Position numbers and translations under genes: made by a program. The notes under the pieces were generated by a model. That model worked only from the letters and a program-made list of their open reading frames with translations. It searched no databases and had not been told where the DNA came from. 64,000 bases of DNA from Molanna angustata. Its lineage: Eukaryota; Arthropoda; Insecta; Trichoptera; Molannidae. The number at the start of each line of letters is the position of its first letter. The first letter of the stretch is position 1. Below are positions 11,499 to 21,734 of the stretch, one piece after another. The stretch is from NCBI GenBank assembly GCA_963576475.1, contig OY754987.1:8674666-8738665 (forward strand). The letters run 5' to 3'.

Positions 11499-12106
11499 CT
11501 TCTTCTTCTTCCTTTTCCCAGATACAAAGATCTGTTTTTACCGCTATTCTGTCTCCTGCGATGTGGACTGCCAACTGTCTCGCCATCTCTTTGGATGTCT
11601 TCCTGGTGGTCTTCTTCCAGCTGGATTCTCTTGGAGAGCGATACGTGGGAGTCTATTTTCATCCATTCTGTTTACATGTGAGTCCAATATCGCCTCCGCT
11701 GTCTTCCCCATCTGACGATGTCTTCCGTACCTACTACACTTTTTTCTTATTTCAGTATTTCGAATTCGGTTTCTTAGAGTGTTTCCGGTTATACATCTCA
11801 ATGTCCTCATCTCTGATGTTCTCAGAAGAGATTTTGTTCTCGTTGTGTCTGCTCTGGTCTCTACTCCGTAGGTGGCAATGGGTCTTACACATGTTTTATA
11901 TATTCGGACTTTGCTTTCGATATTCATGTGTTTATTCCTCCATATATGTACTTTCCTTTAGACATCTTGATATTGCAGCTGCTTTATTTACTTGTCTTAA
12001 TGTTTCGTCGTAAAGGCTACCGCTGCTAGTGATGTCTATTCCCAGGTATTTAATGTCCATTACTTGCTCTATTATGTTATTTTCTACGACTAATTTGCAT
12101 CTCAAC
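11499..12106 (-). pseudogene. RTE-like LINE fragment (RADT family), 5'-truncated
   Basis: On the minus strand the chain reads CKLVVENNIIEQ, DIKYLGIDITSSGSLYDETL, a frameshift or stop near 11930, KVRIYKTCVRPIATYGVETR, ADTTRTKSLLRTSEMRTLR, GNTLRNRIRNTEIR, then RPPGRHPKRW. This runs from the end of the RT palm/thumb through the C-terminal tail of an RTE-like LINE. The 3' tail is a GAA run (TTC on the plus strand at 11499-11512). A 7-bp ATTATTA is shared near both edges, a weak TSD candidate. Relatives lie at 13385-14370, 22676-23194 and 48472-48635. Confidence 0.8.
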
Positions 12107-12243
12107 TATTATTAAAGTGATAAAGTATATTTTGTGTTTCTATTTTTTAGTTGATGATTTTGAAATATGGGCAGTCGGATTATTTTATAAAAATCAAATC
12201 TTGATAAAAATTAATGTGATTTTAGATAATATATTTTTGTAAC

Positions 12244-12597
12244 CTAATAATAAGATCTTACATTTCCTAAAACGGTTATGAACTTATTGATCGACCCTCG
12301 TAGCATCATATCTTTGTTATTCGTCCATTGATGACGTCGCTTAATTTCTACCAGAATATAATATAATTTATGTCTTATTACGAAAAATGTTCCCCTAACT
12401 GGGTACTTTGTCTTTATCAGTAAACTTCTCGGTATCTCAGCCTTAAAAGGCGGGAAGTTCTTTATCTTGACTGATGAAGAAGCGATCGCTCTTTGTTCAC
12501 CTAAATCTTGCTGGTTAGAAAAAGAATATCGAAGATTTATTTTCAGCGAAACAATAAGAATATCAACATGAGGACATATTTTAATTGATTTTATCAA
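12244..12597. other. Unassigned open frame region
   Basis: A 117-codon open stretch on the minus strand has no recognisable domain, signal peptide or repeat, and its composition matches non-coding neighbours. I do not call it a gene. It may simply be a chance ORF. Confidence 0.25.
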
Positions 12598-12661
12598 TGT
12601 ACAAAAAAGTGTCCTCAGGCGGATGTATTGCTTTAAGTCTCAAGTAAATTAAGCCTTTCTT

Positions 12662-13340
12662 TTATTTATTTATTTATTTTAAACACTTTATTGTACATTA
12701 CTTATTTGCTAGTACAAATGACGGATTTATTGCCAAGTGGCGATTTCTTCCAGCAACCATCTGTAACAGTTAGTGAGTGAAAATGGTACATGTACAAAAG
12801 AAAAGAAAACCTATATAAAACTATAAATATAGTACATTTGAACACAATAAAGTAAGAAGGATAAAAATGTGTACATCAATGACAATTAAACAAGCCTTAG
12901 ATGAAACCTGTTACAACACTATGGGAGGGAAGGGAAAAAAATGAGAGGAGATATGACTAACTAAAGTAATAGGGAAATAAATGGGAAGTATGTTGGTTAA
13001 GAAATAGAAAGAAGGAGCGCGCGTTTTAATCTGGTTTTGAAGGTTGCTAACGTTGGTGCAGTTCTAATATCAAGGGCGACGTTGATCCATAATCGCGCAG
13101 CATGGACAGTAAATGATGATGAATAGAAAGCCGTGGCATGTGATGGGATGGCGAGGGTTCTCTCTTCTCTAGATCGAAGCGGGAGTCCATGAGAGGTCAG
13201 AGGTTGAAATCTTTCGGCCAGATATTATGGAGTATTAGGATTGTTCAAAATATTAAACAGAAGACAGAGTGTATTGATCCCGGCGCAAACGGATAGGAAG
13301 CAATCTGAGTTGCTTGCGAAAATATGAAAATATTTTATCG
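12662..13340 (-). pseudogene. Jockey/CR1-like LINE C-terminus plus 3' UTR
   Basis: Reading the minus strand, RLRRDQYTL, then SHGLPLRSREERTLAIPSHA, SSSFTVHAARLWINVALDIR and TLATFKTRLKRALL end in a stop near 13026. AARLWN..LP..IR..PTL..FK..LK is the signature end of many Jockey/CR1-group ORF2 proteins. Upstream, stops interrupt the same frame, so it is dead. The 3' UTR (12682-13025) contains the GCCAAGTGGCGATTTCTTCC hairpin motif and ends in AATAAA-type sequence and a TTTA run (12660-12680). This copy links the dispersed hairpin motif to a LINE 3' end. Confidence 0.85.
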
Positions 13341-13384
13341 TGTATTGGGTCATTTCACCTGTTTGTAAAGGTGGACTATCCTGG

Positions 13385-13622
13385 GAGAAGCAGGTTTAAC
13401 TGTTCTTCCGTCTCTTCCCAGGTCTTCTGGGTAGTCTTCTATTGTTGGGTAGTTACGTCTTTACAATTTTGACAATCTATTGTCGTCCATGAGTTTGACA
13501 TGTTCTCTCCAGAAGCGTGTTCTGCTACGTCCCCATCTTGTTATGCCCTCGACACCGCATATGGACCTGATCGTCTCATTTCTGAGGGTTCTTCCTTTAT
13601 TGGAATGTGTTAACGCTGAATT
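13385..13622 (-). pseudogene. RTE-like LINE (RADT family), 3' half of a split copy
   Basis: The minus strand encodes RTLRNETIRSICGVEGITRW, then GRSRTRFWREHVKLMDDNRL and SKIVKT followed by a stop. This is the C-terminal tail of the LINE family seen at 11499-12106. Its natural continuation (RT thumb) lies at 14035-14370, so the element is interrupted by about 410 bp of unrelated DNA. Confidence 0.75.
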
Positions 13623-14034
13623 GTCGATTGGAACTCAGCCTAAGAGATTAGTGGTTTGTATAATGTAAATTGCACTTTGTCACGACACATTACTCACGGC
13701 GATAATGTAAATAATGGTATGAGAAGAAATTGATCTAGAAATTAAATAGCTTGCCGGTACGGAAAAAAATCATCGGCTATATCGCTCACCCACTCCGACA
13801 AAGTATGCAATGAAGGGGCACAGCACTACACATAAAATGATGCTTCGTATAAAGATTTTTCCGGTGATATTGAGCACTCAGCGCGACATAACGTATTCAA
13901 AATGACGTGCGTTCGAGGTCGGCGGCAAGCAAGTACATACCTACTAGTTGGTGAGTAGCATGAACGGAATAGAGGCGTTACATACAAGGTAGAGGGGAAG
14001 GATCAAGACAGGTGATTTGTATTGACTCTACCGA
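13623..14034. other. Unidentified insert splitting a LINE copy
   Basis: About 410 bp with a more balanced base composition lies between two halves of one RTE-like LINE reading frame. It has no recognisable protein, tRNA-like box or TIR. Imperfect GTGTTAACG / GTGTAACG sequences near the two edges could be a decayed target duplication. Its identity is unknown. Confidence 0.5.
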
Positions 14035-14370
14035 TCAAAGTGTAACGTGTTATTTCAGTCACTCTGAAACATCTTTTTGTCCTGTCGGAATCGACTCTTA
14101 CTTCTGTTCCATATGTCATAATGGGGCGGACAATCGCATTGTGTATTGTATATTATGACTTTGTTGGTGGTAAGCATTTGTTTATTTCTCCATATAGTAT
14201 AGTTAATAACCTACTACCTATCGTTTTATTCTTATGTGTACGGACTTCGTTTTACAGGTCACAACTGCTGGAGATCTAAACACCAAGGTATGTGATTCAC
14301 ATACCTTGCTCTGTAGGGTTGTTTTCAATGACTAGTTTGCATCTATGTGACTCTTTTGATATTGTCAGGT
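14035..14370 (-). pseudogene. RTE-like LINE (RADT family), 5' half of a split copy
   Basis: The minus strand reads CKLVIENNPTEQGM, stop, ITYLGV, stop, ISSSCDL, then NAIVRPIMTYGTEVRVDSDR and CFRVTEIT, aligning with the copy at 11499-12106 (KLVVENN...IKYLGI...PIATYGVETRADT). Several in-frame stops show decay. A short inverted repeat, AGGTATGTGA/TCACATACCT, occurs at 14286-14305. Confidence 0.75.
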
Positions 14371-14996
14371 ACTTAATAAAATTAGTACAAAATCATATTG
14401 TACTGAACTCTAGTATGGCTGAATTTAATAGTTCTTCTGTGTAATGGATTGGTATGGAAAGTAGAGTACTTTACTAAGTTTCTTCAGTAGGTTTCTTTTC
14501 ACTCTGTGCAAGTGGCGAGATTATCAACAAATTACATTTTTTCCAACAATCCAGTACATACATACATATATCCAGTACAGAAAAGAAAGATTTTTGGGAA
14601 CAATTGAACTAAGGACGCCTATATAGAATCCAAATGGTTCAGGGCAGTCGACTTTTGCATTGAGTAAGCAAATATGTAAGTCATCCATTTATTAAAATTA
14701 TTTTCTCAGAAATAGATTATCAAAATACCTGTTTTATTTAGGAGAAGGTATAATGTAAAATCTTTCAGATATTTTACATAATGTAATAGCTATCTATGTA
14801 ATAATATAAAAATGCGATAAATCAAATAAGGAGGTATTTGAATAAGAACTCAGCTACCCTAATAATTGATTTATTAATCTAGCTTAGGGGAATATCAAAC
14901 GGTAAGAGATACTTCTATTTCTTTTTTCTCTCGTAAAAATGGTCACCGATATCAAAAAATAATATAATTTCATTCAAATATTCAAGGTATTTTATG

Positions 14997-15225
14997 ATAC
15001 CAGACTTAAATAGAAATTTGACAACGTAGAAATTTGACAATGTTTTGTTCTGTGTTGTCCCAAGGCTTTGCCGAAAACCAGCAGCACTCCAGGGATACCT
15101 GGTAGTGCACAGCTGAGCAATAGCCTTTTTGTTGTCTATTGTAGTTCAAAATTGTATATTTTTTTTGATTTTATGTGATGTAAGAATAATGGCAACAAAT
15201 AAACGGTTTATTATTATTATTATAT
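14997..15225 (+). mobile_element. LINE 3' UTR with AATAAA and (TTA)n tail
   Basis: A stretch with the hairpin CCAGGGATACCTGG, AGTGCACAGCTGAGC and a polyadenylation-like AATAAACGG ends in a TTA run at about 15207-15222. This layout is typical of insect LINE 3' UTRs with simple-repeat tails. No ORF remains, so the family cannot be fixed. Confidence 0.5.
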
Positions 15226-15230
15226 TGTGC

Positions 15231-15655
15231 CGAAGACTTGTGCAATTTATAACTGACAATTAGAAATAAAAAAATCTATTATTTTCAAAAAGTGGTTTAA
15301 AAAACTTGTTAAATTTCAAATTAGATTGGATTGATGTATCTATTTGATACTTTTTATAATTAACTTTATCTAGATGTAATACGACCGGTTTCAAGGTAGC
15401 CCTTCACGGCTTACAGCCCTTTACAAAACAAAATATAAAATGACACAACTTAACCAAAGAAACACGATTTATAAACATTGATAAAATCTATACATATCAA
15501 AGTTAGCAGATAATATAAAAAAAAAACACATAAGAAAGGTATATTAAAGAACCATAGAATAAATAAAAAAAACAATTCAAATAAAATAAAGTAATTACAT
15601 AGCATGAATATATGAATGTTACTGACTGAATATATTATATAAAGATGAATAGGGG
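15231..15655. other. AT-rich stretch, no recognised feature
   Basis: No gene is supported. The 76-codon minus-strand frame ending here is F/I/Y-rich and reflects base composition. Confidence 0.4.
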
Positions 15656-15775
15656 AAATTTCTTTAAAATCTGTTCTCACGCAAATATTGCTTCTCTGGG
15701 CTGGAAAAACTGGTTAGTTGGAATAAATTGCCATATGGCAATAAACTCGCCTCTTACGTAGGCTGCAAGGAAGTG
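15656..15775 (+). mobile_element. SINE 3' part (5'-truncated)
   Basis: TCTCACGCAAATATTGCTTC, then CTGGGCTGG, CTGGTTAGTTGGAATAAATT and the hairpin TTGCCATATGGCAA with AATAAACTCGCC match the body and tail of the tRNA-derived SINEs at 19562-19745 (+) and 62955-63135 (-). The tRNA-like head is absent. Confidence 0.7.
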
Positions 15776-16485
15776 TTTATTTAGAAGTATTAATGTCTGC
15801 TCTGAAGTATTTCTTCTATAAGGTACGTCTCACAAATTCCCAACAAATAACATGAATACATACATCCATGTGACTCCAATGACTCTTATCAGCATTTAAT
15901 TGGTTTTTATATATGTATTCTTTCAATTATTGTTACTCGTAGCCAATGTTCTTGTTATTGAATGAATTATACAAAAAACTATCTACTGGAAATTTAACCC
16001 TGGGCCTTTGATTCTGTAGTCAAATATCAATCTAACTGAGGCACGAACGTGCCGCATTTAGATTGACAAATAAATAAATAAATAAGTGAAGCGTTAGACA
16101 CAACCTACTCATTAATATATAGAATATTTTTATAGTTACATATACGAAAAAATAGGATTATTTTCCCTGCCTGTAGGAAATGATATTTTAAGAAAAATTT
16201 TAACATCTCAACATTATTGGAGAAACAGGATATCAAGGAACTAGTGCTTTGCAAATTTTCACGATTAAAATATATACTAAAAAATATGACAACCGAATTG
16301 GCTACCTGCGTTTAAGCCAGATATTTGTTATCAGTATTAAAAGTTTATCTATTTATAATTGTACGGTTTGGCTGTGTGCACAGAAACAAATGGTTTGTTG
16401 TCACTATCGTTCGGGTATTTTACATTAATTTTTGTTATTATTTACATTTTTTTAGTGTATAGACCTTTCAAAAATTAGATTGATA
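15776..16485. other. Intergenic stretch with an AAAT-tailed repeat end
   Basis: Near 16000-16085 a segment ends in GATTGACAAATAAATAAATA, a probable retroposon tail. It includes GCACGAACGTGC, a short perfect palindrome. No gene is seen. Confidence 0.4.
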
Positions 16486-16620
16486 GGGAACTCAATAGGT
16501 AGGCATAATTGTTGAACGTTGCGCAAGCGCATAAAGTGATCACGTAAACCAGCGATGACAGGTCGTAAGCCCTATAGATGACTCGAGTTTCTATTTCTCC
16601 TATAATGATCTGAATTCAAG
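16486..16620 (+). mobile_element. Repeat family F, internal fragment
   Basis: GGGAACTCAATAGGTAGGCA, TTGCGCAAGCGCATAAAGTG, ATCACGTAAACCAGC and GACAGGTCGTAAGCCC match copies at 26905-27350, 34848-35285, 42341-42778 and 57793-58515. The terminal TCTATTGAGATG part is missing here, but a separate piece of it occurs near 16905-16945. Confidence 0.7.
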
Positions 16621-17308
16621 CGTTCGTTAGACTTTGAATTATTATATTGATTAATTATAGGTATAGGTATCTAATGTATATTATGTGTAAGGTTTATTTC
16701 AATTTTTTTTCTTTCAAATTTTTGTTTAGTTTCCGTTTCTTTAATATTTGAGATAAGTTTATAATGAAATAATTATATGTGAAATTAATAATATTATGTG
16801 AAAGAGAGAATCTGCTCTGCCAAAAAACTGCTTTGCAGTTTGGCGGGAAAATAAATATGTATTACTTTTTATTAAAAAATAAACATCTTAAAAAAAAAAT
16901 GTGTCATCTTCGTCTCTATTGAGATATTAAATTTATCATAAAATATTTTTTTTTTATTGAAAAATAATAAAAAAACATATGATACTACAAAAAAGAAAAC
17001 AAAGATTGTGAGTCACGCCAAGTCAAATTTCTAGACTTGTCGGCGTGTTCTCAAGACAATTATAATTAATATATATTATTTTTTATATAAGAAAGTAATG
17101 TTATGGAACATATTTATCGACCATTCTTATGGTTTAAACGAGAGGGTTGCGGCCAACGATATACTCTACGCTACAAGTCACTCCGAATAGTATTGAAAAT
17201 TAGTATGGAAAATTTTCATGAAATGAGTTTGTCAAATTATTTTTGATTTACATGCTTTATTATGAAAACTTTATAATTCTCCAATGCCATTTTATAAAAG
17301 TGATGACG

Positions 17309-17756
17309 TGCCTTTTTACTAACTTATGGTTCTGAATGCTGGGTATTAAGTAAAAAAGATGAATTGTCTCTACTAGTGTTCGAGAGAAAAATACTCAGAA
17401 GGATATTCGGACCTGTGCAGGTAAACGGAGCTTGGATAATACGACACAATGATGAGATCTACAATATTAATAATGAGCCCAACATTATAAAGGTGATAAA
17501 AATAGGGAGGCTGCGATGGGGAGGACACGTGGAAAGAATGAACGGTGAAAGAGTGCCAAAAAGGATCCTGCACCCAAAGCCACAAGGTAGACGAAACGTT
17601 GTTAGACCCAAGCTCCGACGGCTGGATGGCGTGCAACGGGATGTGGAGGCTGTTGGTGCAAGGAACTAGAGGGAAGCATGTCAAGAATGCTGGAGGAGGC
17701 CAAGGCCCGCAATGGGCTGTGGAGCCATTGATGGTGACGATGATTATGCCTTTTTA
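17309..17756 (+). pseudogene. RTE-like LINE fragment with exact 10-bp target duplication
   Basis: Insert 17319-17746 encodes LTYGSECWVLSKKDELSLLV, FERKILRRIFGPV, GRLRWGGHVERMNGERVPKR, then a frame change to the end (EARNGLW-like region and a GATGATGAT-type tail). This is the C-terminal tail of an RTE-like LINE ORF. The 5' part, including the RT core, is missing. The flanks carry TGCCTTTTTA at 17309-17318 and 17747-17756. The truncated 5' end with an exact TSD is the mark of target-primed reverse transcription. Confidence 0.85.
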
Positions 17757-18044
17757 GCAATTTGAAAATAAAAATTTCATTTTGAGTTTTCTAAGCTTGG
17801 GAAATATCAGACAGTTTAAAAAATTGAGAAGCACTGATCAGATATATTCAAGATGTACCTAATGGGGTCTAAGCGAGTATCTATTAACATGTAAAATTTG
17901 AAAAAAATGTATGAGAACTTTAGGCTGTTATCGATAAAGTAAAATAAACACGCCGTACATAGCACACAGAAGACAGCATACACAGATACATTGTGATGAA
18001 ACTTTCAGAATACAATCTCAGCATAATAGTAGTTGATAATCTGC

Positions 18045-18774
18045 AATACAAAAATCTGTGTGAACATTGGATTGAAGATGAACATCTCCAAGACCAAAAT
18101 GATGAGTAACGCAGAAGAGTCCTTCCCCATCATAATAGATGGAGTGCAAATTGAAAGAGTAGACAGATACATATATCTAGGCCATACCGTGATGCTTGCC
18201 AAAGTAAATCAAGAGGCAGAAATAGAGAGAAGACGTGGCCTTGCCTGGGCAGCTTTTGGAAAATTATCATACATTCTGAAATCCCGTAAATACTCCCATT
18301 ATTTGAAAAAGAAGCTATTTGATGCATGTATTCTCCCAGTGCTTACTTATGGAATGGAAACATCGGTCCTAACAAAAAGAATAATGCACAAGCTGTTAGT
18401 GACACAGAGAGCTATGGAGAGAAAGTTGCTGGATATTTCAATAAGGGACAGAATTCAGAATGTCATGATAAGACAAAGAACCAAAGTAGCCGATGTAGCG
18501 GAAAGGGTCGCTGGCCTTAAGTGGAGCTGGGCTGGGCATATTACCAGATGCCAGGATTCACGATGGACCAAAAAGATCTTAGAATGGCGACCGAGAACAA
18601 GCCGAAGAGGTGTTGGCAGACCCCAGGCAAGGTGGTCTGATGACATCAAGAAATGTGCCGGAGGAAGATGGATGCAGTGTGCCCAAGACAGGGAGTTGTG
18701 GAGGATCAAAGGGGAGGCCTATGTCCAAGAATGGATGAAAACTGGCTGAAGAAGAAGAAGAAGAATACAAAAAT
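18045..18774 (+). pseudogene. RTE-like LINE fragment with exact 11-bp target duplication
   Basis: Insert 18056-18763 holds a long open frame of about 230 codons with no stop until its natural end at 18749: LKMNISKTKMMSN, IDGVQIERVDRYIYLGHTVM, SYILKSRKYSHYLKKKLFDA, ILPVLTYGMETSVLTKRIMH, ISIRDRIQNVMIRQRTKVAD, LKWSWAGHITRCQDSRWTKK, RRGVGRPQARWSDDIKKCAG, then REL..I. This covers the RT thumb and the C-terminal tail. The tail is a GAA run. The duplication AATACAAAAAT lies at 18045-18055 and 18764-18774. The intact frame suggests a fairly young insertion, but the RT catalytic YADD region is absent, so it is not functional. The same family makes the inverted copy at 63460-63868. Confidence 0.9.
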
Positions 18775-18840
18775 AACCTTAAAAATTGCGAATTCATAAC
18801 TCCCCACTATACATACTATTTGGGGTTGTGAGGAGTAAAA

Positions 18841-19238
18841 AGGTAGTTATTCAAATACTATGAACCTTCTTTGTTAACTATTCTAGTTTATTTTCATGTT
18901 CAGCAATTTCATTAGAAATTCAATTAAAAATCTAGCAAGTCAACGTACGATTACCTGACATAGCTCAAACAAGTATTTTTTCATCGTCTTTCTTAGAATA
19001 AAGTGCAGGTCTCAGAAAGTAGATAAAAATGTACGTAGGAAGGTAATTAATTAAAAAATAAATTGTCTTGTCAAAGAAATTGTTTGTGCTAGGTAGGTAG
19101 GTATATAAAAAAATCCAACTTCAACATTCGCCCCAGTTTCTTATAACAATCATCTAAAATGTTTGAAGATTTGTTTTCACAAAAAAGGTGAAATTTTTCA
19201 TATACCTTATAAGGACTTAAGTAAAAAAAACATTATTT
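18841..19238. other. AT-rich stretch, no recognised feature
   Basis: No gene or clear repeat. A GTAGGTAGGTAT motif occurs near 19093. Confidence 0.4.
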
Positions 19239-19500
19239 CTTCTTCTTCATCTGGTACCAGGAACCCACGACGTTGGCGATCACTCTCAGTTCTGAACTGC
19301 CTGAAATATCTTCTCCAGATTTCTGCACCCCGTCCATTCCCTGATATTACGCATCCAGGACATGTTTCCTTCCAGTCCCTCGGCGACCTTATATCTTGCC
19401 TTCCATTTTTAATTGAAGCAAGTGATATTTTCTCTACTCATTATGTGGCCTAGATATGCGATCTTGCGGTCTTTTATTGTACACAGGAGTTGCCTGATTG
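19239..19500 (-). pseudogene. RTE-like LINE 3' fragment
   Basis: On the minus strand the text encodes ARYKVAEGLEGNMSWMRNIR and CRNLEKIFQAVQN in one frame. The adjacent frame gives GRGAEIWRRYFRQFRTESDR and QRRGFLVPDEEEE. This is the C-terminal region typical of RTE-like LINEs, ending in a GAA run (TTC on the plus strand at 19239). Frameshifts show decay. Confidence 0.6.
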
Positions 19501-19561
19501 TTCTGGCTCAACTAAAGACTAATTTAACAAAGTAAAAGTTTAAAAAATAGCATATTGATAT

Positions 19562-19745
19562 ATAGCTATGGCACAGTTGGTAATCCGTTTAGTTTCTGTG
19601 CTGGCGTCCAGGGTTCGATCCCCAGCAGAGAAAAAAAATATTTAAAATAATTTCTCAGTCCAATATTGATTGACTCTCTGGACTGGAAACACTGGTTAGT
19701 TAGAAATTGACATATGACAATAACTCGCCACTTTATATTATGTAC
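19562..19745 (+). mobile_element. tRNA-derived SINE, near full length
   Basis: The 5' head has an A-box-like TGGCACAGTTGGTAATCCG and, about 30 bp later, a B-box GGTTCGATCCC. It then runs through an A-rich linker, ATTTCTCAGTCCAATATTGA, CTCTGGACTGGAAACACTGG and the LINE-like tail TTAGTTAGAAATTGACATAT with a degenerate hairpin and ACTCGCC. The boxes show an RNA polymerase III internal promoter of tRNA origin. The tail matches the 3' ends of the LINEs at 12662-13340 and 58070-58505. It is not a functional tRNA gene because it has no cloverleaf beyond the two boxes. Confidence 0.85.
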
Positions 19746-19935
19746 TTTTTTATCAGTAAAAAAGGTATATCCATTTATGACTCTACTGTTTGTCTGTGTA
19801 CACAAAACATTTGGATGCACAAAACCAAATTGTTTATAGTCACAATAGTATGATTAATTTTAACTTGAAATTTTGTTACCATTAAAAAAAATCTTATTTA
19901 GTGTGTCTCTGTACTTTGAACTACGTTTATTTCTG

Positions 19936-20106
19936 AAGTTATCTCTTTCTTCTTCCGATGGCTCTACAGCCCATATCGAGCCTTGGCCTCCATCAATCCT
20001 CGCCTCCAACTCCTCCTGTCTCCTGCTGCTGTCCTCCATTCTGCTACTTGCAGTAATTGTTCTGCATCCTTTTTCACCTCATCCTCCCATCGCAGATGTT
20101 ATCTAA
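19936..20106 (-). pseudogene. RTE-like LINE 3' end fragment
   Basis: The minus strand encodes RWEDEVKKDAEQLLQVAEWR, TAAGDRRSWRRGLMEARARY and GL then stop, followed by CCATCGGAAGAAGAAA. This is the last about 50 codons and the short GAA tail of an RTE-like LINE. RW.DE......W...A.DR..WR...EA is the characteristic end of such proteins. Confidence 0.75.
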
Positions 20107-20640
20107 ATGTTCCCATAAAATGCACCTTAAAGTTAAATGATCACTTACCGACACTTGAATACTTCAGAATGCACTTCCACGGAGAAGCTGAGAGACGTGA
20201 GTCATAAATAAATGATAACTTGCGACTTTAATTTGTTTTCTTCTTCAAGTCTGTAGACCGAAGAAGTTAGTTGGAGCGGAATATACCTGTAGTATATAAA
20301 CTTCCTATTATCTCACACTACTTGGTAGTTTCATCACGTCAGTCTCCTGGATCGTCTTTTATTCAGGAAGTAGGATATCCAATGAATTTACTTCTTAAAC
20401 ACGCAGGGCAAGTTCTAGAAGCTTTGGCGCCCTAATTTAATTTGTCAAATTTGTTTGATGGTTGATAGTGCGATCTCCTCATATTCAAGAGACGGTCTAT
20501 ATGTTGTGGTGAACGATATTTTTTAATCTGCGTAATGAATAAAACAATAATACGTTGTGAAGATTATTAAGGGTGGCTGTGACAGTTTGTCAAAAGCTTT
20601 GAAATTTTTTACAAACATTTAAATAAAGCCAACTATAGAC
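20107..20640. other. Intergenic stretch, no recognised gene
   Basis: No gene is supported. Ordinary AT-rich sequence leads into the tandem array at 20650. Confidence 0.4.
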
Positions 20641-20649
20641 GAACATTAT

Positions 20650-20995
20650 TGAATTAAATTATACACTAGTTAAGATTAGGGAGGTACCAAAGTTTTTATA
20701 CACTAGTTAAGATTAGGTAGGTACAAATTTTTTTATATATTTGTTAAATTATTCACTGGTTAAGATTAGGTAGGTATCAAACTTTTTATATGGATAAATA
20801 ATACACTAGTTAAGATTAGGTAGGTACCTACCAAAGTTTTTATACACTTACACTAGTTAATATTAAGTAGGTACCAAAGTTTTTTATACACTGGTTAAAT
20901 TATACACTGGTTAAGATTAGGTAGGTAACTACCAAAGTTTTTATACACTAACACTAGTTAAGATTAGGTAGGTACTTACATACCAAAATTTTTGA
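20650..20995. repeat. Short tandem array of CACTAGTTAAGATTAGGTAG units
   Basis: About eight copies of a 38-64 bp unit containing ACACTAGTTAAGATTAGGTA, GGTACC and AAAGTTTTTATA. Units vary in length through small insertions such as GGTACCTACC. The TAGGTACCTAC motif is a common component of lepidopteran intergenic DNA. Confidence 0.8.
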
Positions 20996-21138
20996 CTAAA
21001 TTATTTGAAACTATTCCGTTACTGCCGATTTCACGCAGTACGCATACCCACATATGTGTATATAAATAAATAAATGTTTAGTATCCAAAGAACATTCATG
21101 CGGCTATATTTAGGTAGATTATATGGACCCAGTCAAAT

Positions 21139-21466
21139 TCGTGTTTTATGAAATTATTTTTTTTGGTAGTACGGGTGACCTATCTCCAGCAACGAGTGGC
21201 TTCAACAACAAAATAAATCGGTCATGGCAGGATAATTGATTCTTGATACTTAATATCCAAACATACATACATACCATCAAGCTGTTTACATATTCGGGAT
21301 AGCAAAAAAGGACTGACCTCCACAATATCCTAAATTGACATACATGTTTTTTTATAGAAAACAGAATATCCAAAACTTGGATTTTTAGGGTTTGGTATGT
21401 ATTCTTTGACTGAGTATACTTAATATCGCCATCAACAGTTGGATCTCGTGTGTTACATGCAACTAG
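21139..21466 (+). mobile_element. Helitron-like family H, 3' third (diverged)
   Basis: The copy aligns with the last third of the full elements (CCAAACATACATACATACCA, TTTTTTTATAGAAAACAGAA, CCATCAACAGTTGGATCTCG) and ends at TTACATGCAACTAG (21463-21466), followed by T. It lacks the 5' end and is more diverged than the other copies. Confidence 0.8.
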
Positions 21467-21526
21467 TATACCAACATAAATATTTTTTTTGAATGTTTAA
21501 ATCTGTCACTTCTTATGTTAATAATA

Positions 21527-21730
21527 ATAATTATGTTCTTTTATTATGCAAAACATATCACATAATATGGCGGACTTATTATCCGTAGGCAATTTCTACC
21601 AGTCACCCATACTAGTTAATACAACAGTACAAACAAGTACAAAAATACATATAAAAAAGGAGAAATAAAAAGTAAACAGTACAAATATGCAAAATTTTAT
21701 TTAAAAAACATAAATTAAAATAATAATCAT
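21527..21730 (-). mobile_element. LINE 3'-end fragment with hairpin motif
   Basis: ATGGCGGACTTATTATCCGT, AGGCAATTTCTACCAGTCAC is the minus-strand version of the recurring 3' hairpin tail. No coding part is present. It abuts a plus-strand LINE end at 21735. Confidence 0.55.
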
Positions 21731-21734
21731 AATG

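Larger units (their letters stand above)
17143..18840 (+). mobile_element. Repeat family R, copy 2, carrying two LINE insertions
   Basis: This is the most complete R copy. It runs from GGTTGCGGCCAACG through ATGAAATGAGTTTGTCAAAT, GATCAGATAT, AAGCGAGTATC, ACATTGTGATGAAACTTTCA and CCTTAAAAATTGCGAA to the terminal imperfect hairpin (ACTCCCCACTATA ... GTGAGGAGT). Removing the two LINE inserts (17319-17746 and 18056-18763) restores a continuous repeat matching the other copies, so both insertions happened after R arrived. Confidence 0.8.

Noticed and set aside
11561..12013. A 150-codon plus-strand frame rich in Phe and Ser
   Set aside because: It is antisense to the LINE fragment at 11499-12106.
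12244..12597. A 117-codon minus-strand gene
   Set aside because: No domain, start context or composition supports coding.
14286..14305. Short inverted repeat as an operator or terminator
   Set aside because: It lies inside decayed LINE coding sequence in a eukaryote and has no promoter context.
19566..19640. tRNA gene
   Set aside because: A and B boxes are present but there is no complete cloverleaf, and the sequence continues into a SINE body that recurs elsewhere.
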